A DNA stretch of 64,000 nucleotides from JAGQVA01 sp033764335 (GTDB taxonomy: Bacteria; Bacteroidota; Bacteroidia; J057): assembly GCA_033764335.1 (NCBI GenBank), contig JANRJC010000014.1, forward strand, positions 124,001 through 188,000, written 5' to 3'. This document shows, in pieces, positions 59,084 through 64,000 of the stretch (within the stretch, counting starts at the first letter, position 1; every line of letters starts with the position of its first letter). The notes under the pieces were generated by a model that was not told where the DNA came from, ran no database searches, and was given only the letters and a program-made list of their open reading frames with translations. A program made the position numbers and the translations under genes.

Positions 59084-59103
59084 GTCCCCCTTCAAAGGGG
59101 GAC
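59084..59103. repeat. REP-like palindrome
   Basis: GTCCCCCTTCAAAGGGGGAC is a perfect 20-bp palindrome-like hairpin, followed by GACGACAGACGG and GAAGGGGGTT. Text of this kind (CCCCCTT..AAGGGGG) is a familiar dispersed element in Bacteroidota intergenic regions. Only this copy is in the window. It may also stabilise or end the PIG-L transcript. Confidence 0.5.
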
Positions 59104-59130
59104 GACAGACGGAAGGGGGTTCAAAAATTA

Positions 59131-59277
59131 ATGGTTATGACAGAAACAGATCCTAATGAAGAACTAAGGAAGATGATTCCTTTTATCAAAAACTGGAATA
59201 CCTTTTACGCACTCGTATTAGGGGAATTGGCAGTGCTGATTTTATTGTTTTACGCATTTAGCAAGGCATTCGAATGA
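59131..59277 (+). CDS. 48-residue membrane peptide, coupled to the symporter
   Basis: The frame begins MVMTETDPNEELRKMIPFIK and has one hydrophobic helix at about 25-41 (FYALVLGELAVLILLFY), ending SKAFE. Its stop overlaps the symporter ATG (ATGA at 59274-59277), which makes translational coupling likely. A cytoplasmic acidic N-terminus and one membrane helix suit a small accessory subunit of the symporter. I do not recognise the family. A second in-frame ATG at 59137 could be the true start. Confidence 0.65.
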   Translation: MVMTETDPNEELRKMIPFIKNWNTFYALVLGELAVLILLFYAFSKAFE

Positions 59278-61001
59278 GTTATATTGATTGGCTGGTAATG
59301 TGCGGGACAGTCCTGCTGATTGTCGTATATGGAATTTATAAAAGTCGGCATATCAATAATATTCAGGGGTATTTGCTTTCCGGCAAAGACATGAAATGGT
59401 GGACCATTGGTTTGTCCATCATGGCTACACAGGCAAGCGCGATAACCTTCCTCTCCACACCGGGTCAGGCATTCGATGACGGGATGCGGTTTGTGCAATT
59501 TTACTTTGGGGTTCCGATTGCCATGGTCATCATTTCCATTGTGGTCATTCCCATATTCCACCGGCTCAATGTTTATACAGCCTACGAATACCTGGAGCAA
59601 CGATTTGACCTAAAAACCCGCTCCCTTGCGGCATTTTTGTTTCTGATCTCCCGGGGAATGGCCGCAGGTCTGACCATCTATGCCCCTGCGATTATATTCA
59701 CGGCACTGCTCGGCTGGCAGATTGACCTTACTTGCATTACACTGGGTCTGGTGGTGCTGATCTATACTGTAGTGGGCGGAAATAAGGCCGTCAGCCACAC
59801 CCAAAAACAACAAATGTTTGTAATACTCGTCGGGATGATTCTGGCAGGCATTGTGATGATTTTAAAACTGCCTCCCGATGTTTCTTTAGGAGATGCCGTT
59901 TTTATCGCCGGGAAAATGGGTAAACTGAATATCATTACGACCCCTTCCTCTTGGGCAGAATTTGACATCAAAGACCGATACAATCTCTGGTCAGGGTTGA
60001 TTGGCGGAACCTTTCTCGCGCTCTCCTACTTTGGCACGGACCAATCTCAGGTACAGCGATACTTGGGCGGTAAATCCCTGACCGAAAGCCGGATCGGCCT
60101 GCTTTTTAACGGAATATTTAAGGTTCCCATGCAATTTATGATCTTGTTTATCGGGGCGATGATGTTTGTTTTTTATCAGTTTAATTCCCGCCCGATGTTT
60201 TTTAATACACCGGAAAGAACACAAATTATCGCCAGCGATGTCGGCCCCCAATACCTCGAAACCGAAAAAAAATACGAAACCCTTCACCTTGAAAAAAGCA
60301 ACCTCCTGCGGCAACTACTCCACGCCCGCAACGAGGGCGATGTTTCTCGGGTCGCACAAACCCAGGAAAACCTCCAACGGATTGAAGCCCAATCCGACAC
60401 GATACGCCAGCAGGGGATTGACCTGATTAAAACCTATAACCCCCGAGCAGATACTAACGATCTGGATAAAATTTTCCTCACTTTTATCCTCCATCACCTT
60501 CCCGTAGGATTGATCGGTTTACTTATGGCCGTTATTCTTTCGGCTTCCATGTCCTCTACTTCGGCGGAGTTAAACTCCCTGGCAACCACGACCATTGTGG
60601 ACATTTACAAACGCCTTTTCCACAAAAACGACGACCAACGAGATTATCTTTCTGCCTCTAAATGGGCTACTTTTGGCTGGGGGATTTTCGCGATTGGTTT
60701 TGCCCTTTTTGCCAGCGAGCTGGGCAACCTGATCCAGGCGGTGAATATTTTGGGATCATTATTTTACGGAACCCTTTTAGGAATATTTGTGGTAGCCTTT
60801 TTTATGAAAAAAATCCGGGGCACATCTGTGTTTTACGCGGCAATACTGGCGGAAGTCATTGTTTTCGGATTTTATATTTTCCCGCAGATTTCCCCCGGTT
60901 TTCCCGACATCGGCTTTTTATGGTTTAATTTGATCGGTTGTGTGGCAGTAGCCATTTTTTCAGCCATTTTTCAAGCCATTTCCCCGAAAAATCACCCCTA
61001 A
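59274..61001 (+). CDS. sodium:solute symporter (SSS/SGLT family)
   Basis: The 575-residue protein has about 13 membrane helices with SSS landmarks: YLLSGKDMKWWTIGLSIMATQASAITFLSTPG near the start, RLNVYTAYEYLEQRF near 98, and FGTDQSQVQRYLGGKSL near 253. Between helices it has a hydrophilic insert at about 315-395 with a heptad-like coiled coil (KKYETLHLEKSNLLRQLLHARNEG), which ordinary SSS proteins lack. It probably takes up a sugar or related solute with sodium. The upstream PIG-L deacetylase suggests an amino sugar. The gene overlaps the 48-residue peptide by 4 bp. Confidence 0.92.
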   Translation: MSYIDWLVMCGTVLLIVVYGIYKSRHINNIQGYLLSGKDMKWWTIGLSIMATQASAITFLSTPGQAFDDGMRFVQFYFGVPIAMVIISIVVIPIFHRLNVYTAYEYLEQRFDLKTRSLAAFLFLISRGMAAGLTIYAPAIIFTALLGWQIDLTCITLGLVVLIYTVVGGNKAVSHTQKQQMFVILVGMILAGIVMILKLPPDVSLGDAVFIAGKMGKLNIITTPSSWAEFDIKDRYNLWSGLIGGTFLALSYFGTDQSQVQRYLGGKSLTESRIGLLFNGIFKVPMQFMILFIGAMMFVFYQFNSRPMFFNTPERTQIIASDVGPQYLETEKKYETLHLEKSNLLRQLLHARNEGDVSRVAQTQENLQRIEAQSDTIRQQGIDLIKTYNPRADTNDLDKIFLTFILHHLPVGLIGLLMAVILSASMSSTSAELNSLATTTIVDIYKRLFHKNDDQRDYLSASKWATFGWGIFAIGFALFASELGNLIQAVNILGSLFYGTLLGIFVVAFFMKKIRGTSVFYAAILAEVIVFGFYIFPQISPGFPDIGFLWFNLIGCVAVAIFSAIFQAISPKNHP

Positions 61002-61029
61002 AAAAAACGCCGCCTACAAAGAGGCGGCG
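61000..61029 (-). terminator. intrinsic terminator on the minus strand
   Basis: CGCCGCCT at 61008-61015 and AGGCGGCG at 61022-61029 form an 8-bp stem; the A-run at 61000-61007 becomes the U-run on the minus strand. It ends leftward transcription from the secreted protein gene at 61181-63640. It could also stop the symporter transcript less well. Confidence 0.8.
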
Positions 61030-61131
61030 ATATTGAACATCATGATAATGCCGGAAAATACTCGATTAGTCTTCGCAATTATGTTTTCCAGTATAGTAGG
61101 TGCAAGTTCGGCGATTCTAAAGTCTTTGTCA

Positions 61132-61171
61132 ACCCGTATTTCTACGCATTTTTATACGTAGAAATACGGGT
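61132..61171. repeat. 15-bp perfect hairpin after the secreted protein gene
   Basis: ACCCGTATTTCTACG at 61132-61146 pairs perfectly with CGTAGAAATACGGGT at 61157-61171 around a 10-base loop CATTTTTATA. No U-run follows in either direction, so it may protect the 3' end of the leftward mRNA, ahead of the terminator at 61000-61029. Confidence 0.55.
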
Positions 61172-61180
61172 CACACCGGG

Positions 61181-63640
61181 TTATTCCTTCACAATCCGCA
61201 CCGTCTGGCGGCCTTGCGCGGTTTCGAGCACGACGAGGTAGATGCCTGCGGCCAGATTGCTGAGGTTTACGGTTTCGGCGTGAAGGCCGGCTTTGCTTTC
61301 ACGATGTTCCCAAAAACGAGCAATCTCCCGGCCCGTTAGGTCGAGCAGACGAGCACTCGTCAGTCCAACCTCCGACAAACTAAAAGACAAGGTAAATTCG
61401 TGGGTAAAGGGGTTGGGATATGCCGTCAACGGGATGTCATCCGGTTCTTTTTCCTCATTCAAACGGGGAGGTTTGTTTTCCAGATACTCCCAGCCTAATC
61501 GAGAAAGCTGATTCGCCTTATATTGAGAACTCGTGCAAAAAGCATCCCGTTGAGCAGCCGTTTGGGGTAAATTAACACTCGCGCAAGCAATCGGACTGAC
61601 ACCGGTCAATAAGCTAATGTTGGGGTTTAGCAGAGCCGTAGGTGAGATAATAAGATTTGTACCCGCAAAAATACTAACGGGAAGGGTTGACGAAACCGTA
61701 CCGGTAACCGTTACCTCTCGCCATGCCTTTATATCTCCAGTTAAAACGCCGGTAACGGTGGTCGAAAAAGGAAGGATGGGAGAAACCGGTAGTGCCGTGA
61801 GCACCTCTTCAATGATCACCGGAAAGGTAAGGATTTGCTGAGAGATAAGCGGGTTGCCGTTTTTACCTGGCTTTGAGGTTAAGTAAGTATTAGCGAAGAC
61901 CAGAAAGAGTGAGTCTTCCTCAAAATTGGGGTTCGCCCCAAAGCAGCCCGTGCTTACCCGTGAAAGATAAACGGATAGGTTTTCCAAACACTCAATGGGG
62001 AGAAAAGGGGAATAATACACAAATGCATCCGGGCCCTCTTCCAGATTGCCGAGTGTGGTCGTGGTGTTTGAAAATCCTCCTCCGATTAAATTAACATCGG
62101 CAAAACGGCTCCGAATCATTAGGGCAACGGATATATCGCTATTCGCTAAATCTAATCGGTCCGCAGGATTTACCGCATACTTCAACGGGGAAGCCAATCG
62201 GTAAGAAGATGTTTGGGTCGTAGTCAGTTCGGTTTCCGTGCTCGAAGGTATCCCGTAAGCATAACAGGGGTTGGTGCCGGGCACACTCGTAACGTCCACA
62301 TGCCGCTGCACAACCGGTGTTTCCAGAAGCGCAAATATCCCCAATTCTTCGTTGTAGAGCGGATAGTAGGGTTTGTCAAAACTGGATTCCGGTAAAGTCC
62401 AAGTATCCTTGCTTCCAGGAATGGCAACCTCTGAAACAAATTTCTCCGAAAGGCTATCTGTAATGGTACCACTCATTGTGGACTCCTCTCGAATGATGGC
62501 AGGCAACGAAAAAGAAGGTTGGGCAGGATCCTGCGATTTTTTAAATTTTATCAAGGACTGCGCATAGTTGATTGCTTTGGCCGAAACTTTTAAAGAATAG
62601 CTAGCACCTATTTCCGTACCGGGTATTTTTGCAATCGAAAATACTTCCGCCCCTAGCTCCGCTCTTGCCTTAAGCACGTCCAATGCTGCAACAATGTCAA
62701 ACTTCCCTTTTTGATTCATTTCGGTAATCAGATCATCGTACATTTTGGTCGCATCTTTGTACACCTGTACTCCCGCCACCACATTGTCTCCGTTGCGTAC
62801 CACCGGATTCAGAAATTCCTCAAAACTTGCGGGAGAACTGCCGCCGGCATAATACTCCGCCGGGCTATAAGAAGTGCCGGCAAATCGCCCGATTAAGGAT
62901 ACGTCCATGTTTTTTATCCGGCGATAGAGAATCTGAAAAGCTCCCAGATTATGGCATACACACGGATCGTAAGCGACGGGGAAAGCCGCATGAAAGATCG
63001 CCAAAGTCAGATTTGGGTTTCGAGACCGGCTGGTAACCCGCGAAACCGTCGTTTCCTGATCCAGAGGCTGCGCAACGGGCGTTGCGTAGGCAAACAATCC
63101 GGAAGGTTTGTAGTTTGGACGTTCACCGGAATCAGATCCGTCCAAGGTGAAACGCAACTCAATTTGAATGACATTCGACTCCGTAAAATCACTCGCGCCA
63201 AATACGTGTAACATTCCGGAATATCGGTTGTACAATACCAGACTGGGCAACTGGCGGGTTTTCCCCGTGGCCGTGTATTCATCGGTTCCATCTACTAATT
63301 CTCCGAAGCCCCAGTGAACTAATTCCCACCCCTCTTCCGGATAAAAATCACTATCGGTGCCTTTGGATAAATAGATAAGATCCAGATAATTATTCCCGAA
63401 ATAGGGGCTCGAAAGCGGTGGTTGATTCAAATAAGTCCCATACATCGTCGAAGGGGTCAGGGTCGGGTTCATCCAGTTGAAAGTATTCACCGGTTGGTTT
63501 GACTCGTTATTAAAGGCTTGGCCGGAAATCGGATTCGTAGCTATTCCCACTGAATCGGGACACGGATTTCCCTGTCCCCATACACATCTTACAAGGAATA
63601 GCCAGCCGCTGGTTAAAAGAAAAAATTTATACTTTTTCAT
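61181..63640 (-). CDS. large secreted protein with T9SS sorting domain
   Basis: The 819-residue protein has a signal peptide (MKKYKFFLLTSGWLFLVRC, to about WGQ) and a T9SS type A sorting domain at about 737-819 (LTAYPNPFTHEFTLSF, LLDLTGREIA, AAGIYLVVLET). The central part is beta-rich with Ser/Thr/Pro-rich patches and two Cys in PCVCHNLG (about 227), and has no motif that I recognise as an enzyme. A surface or extracellular structural role is possible. It is transcribed leftward and ends 10 bp before the hairpin at 61132-61171. Confidence 0.8.
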   Translation of the reverse strand: MKKYKFFLLTSGWLFLVRCVWGQGNPCPDSVGIATNPISGQAFNNESNQPVNTFNWMNPTLTPSTMYGTYLNQPPLSSPYFGNNYLDLIYLSKGTDSDFYPEEGWELVHWGFGELVDGTDEYTATGKTRQLPSLVLYNRYSGMLHVFGASDFTESNVIQIELRFTLDGSDSGERPNYKPSGLFAYATPVAQPLDQETTVSRVTSRSRNPNLTLAIFHAAFPVAYDPCVCHNLGAFQILYRRIKNMDVSLIGRFAGTSYSPAEYYAGGSSPASFEEFLNPVVRNGDNVVAGVQVYKDATKMYDDLITEMNQKGKFDIVAALDVLKARAELGAEVFSIAKIPGTEIGASYSLKVSAKAINYAQSLIKFKKSQDPAQPSFSLPAIIREESTMSGTITDSLSEKFVSEVAIPGSKDTWTLPESSFDKPYYPLYNEELGIFALLETPVVQRHVDVTSVPGTNPCYAYGIPSSTETELTTTQTSSYRLASPLKYAVNPADRLDLANSDISVALMIRSRFADVNLIGGGFSNTTTTLGNLEEGPDAFVYYSPFLPIECLENLSVYLSRVSTGCFGANPNFEEDSLFLVFANTYLTSKPGKNGNPLISQQILTFPVIIEEVLTALPVSPILPFSTTVTGVLTGDIKAWREVTVTGTVSSTLPVSIFAGTNLIISPTALLNPNISLLTGVSPIACASVNLPQTAAQRDAFCTSSQYKANQLSRLGWEYLENKPPRLNEEKEPDDIPLTAYPNPFTHEFTLSFSLSEVGLTSARLLDLTGREIARFWEHRESKAGLHAETVNLSNLAAGIYLVVLETAQGRQTVRIVKE

Positions 63641-63696
63641 GATTATCGTTTATTAGGCCGTCACCGATGTCGGGACGGAAGTGGAAAAGCGCTGTA

Positions 63697-64000
63697 TTAC
63701 AATTGCCGACCCTCAAATAACATCGGTATCCGAACCGTAAATCCCGGCGCACTGCGATCCCATAAAGAGTACGTGATTTTTACCTTTCGGAAATCTCCCG
63801 TTTTATCCGGATCCAGCCGTATCTCCCCCTTGGGACCGTCGCAGTCTGCTGTGCCACTGGCATCGAAACGACGTATGCGGGTTGTCAAAGCCCGATCTCC
63901 TAAACTTGTAATCACACACCCCCTTTTAAAGTTTAGATAAAAAGATTCACTGGGCAGCCCCGGGTAATCTATCTGATAAAATTTAAGGGTTATGGTGTCA
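63697..64000 (-). CDS. unknown protein, C-terminal 100 residues (cut by window edge)
   Basis: The frame is open to the right edge, so only the C-terminal part is seen; it ends PMLFEGRQL. The visible part is polar (SLGDRALTTRIRRFDASG, GEIRLDPDKTGDF) with alternating strands. No family is recognised. The stop lies 57 bp before the ATG of the secreted protein at 63640, in the same direction, so both may be on one transcript. A GTG at 63915 could look like a start, but the reading frame continues without a stop beyond it. Confidence 0.5.
   Translation of the reverse strand, partial: DTITLKFYQIDYPGLPSESFYLNFKRGCVITSLGDRALTTRIRRFDASGTADCDGPKGEIRLDPDKTGDFRKVKITYSLWDRSAPGFTVRIPMLFEGRQL

Noticed and set aside
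1..64000. tRNA, rRNA, CRISPR, transposase or prophage
   Set aside because: None was seen on either strand.

Overview
The window looks like chromosomal DNA of a Bacteroidota bacterium, most likely from the Saprospiria or a related lineage; the genus cannot be resolved by reading. The evidence is: promoters of the Bacteroidota form (TTG, 19 bp, TAnnTTTG) in front of several genes; four secreted proteins, three of them with a clear C-terminal type IX secretion (T9SS) sorting domain; many lipoproteins with short lipoboxes; a lipoprotein dipeptidyl peptidase III; and sulfate assimilation genes in the arrangement usual for this phylum. There is no rRNA, tRNA, CRISPR array, transposase or prophage. 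Coding density is high and most genes are housekeeping or metabolic.

Layout. 1-3.5 kb: the start of a BatA-type membrane protein (cut by the window edge), a small acidic protein, an ABC ATPase, meaB and two unknown proteins. 3.9-9 kb: dnaA, a 56-residue lipoprotein, then a two-gene metal importer in which four functions sit on two polypeptides: a binding protein fused through one membrane helix to its ATPase, and a permease fused to a DtxR-family repressor. 9-13.5 kb: a TPR protein, glycerate kinase and DPP III. 13.6-17.6 kb: two large secreted proteins. 17.8-22.9 kb: an unknown helical-repeat protein, the OtsA-OtsB trehalose fusion and an Mpl-like ligase.

22.9-33.2 kb is one long leftward operon joining sulfite reduction (siroheme sulfite reductase, SUMT, precorrin-2 dehydrogenase, APS/PAPS reductase) to heme synthesis (hemA, hemC, hemD, hemB, hemL), with a GH18-family lipoprotein between hemB and hemL. 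Uroporphyrinogen III is the shared intermediate of siroheme and heme, which explains the joining. The operon starts behind a structured leader that ends in an intrinsic terminator. 33.6-41.8 kb carries a lytic transglycosylase, a TonB-like protein, an HPt protein, a LexA/CI-like regulator, an acyl-CoA synthetase and several unknowns.

42-45.7 kb is a second sulfur operon: a CysM-like synthase, a JAMM peptidase, a MoaD/ThiS-like sulfur carrier ending in Gly-Gly-Ser-Phe, a MoeZ-like E1-rhodanese and a second cysH. This is a full set for making cysteine on a protein thiocarboxylate. Its leader also ends in a terminator, and segments of it can form a competing antiterminator. 45.7-48.7 kb: YihY, a thioesterase, a rhodanese and ychF. 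49-56.4 kb: two TetR regulators and a tripartite RND efflux operon. 56.5-61 kb: a PIG-L deacetylase followed by a sodium:solute symporter with a translationally coupled 48-residue membrane peptide. 61-64 kb: another secreted protein and the C-terminal end of an unknown protein.

The most rewarding places to look are the doubly fused metal importer, the protein-thiocarboxylate cysteine operon, and the two sulfur-operon leaders, which share a fold plan and may be one undescribed regulatory RNA.
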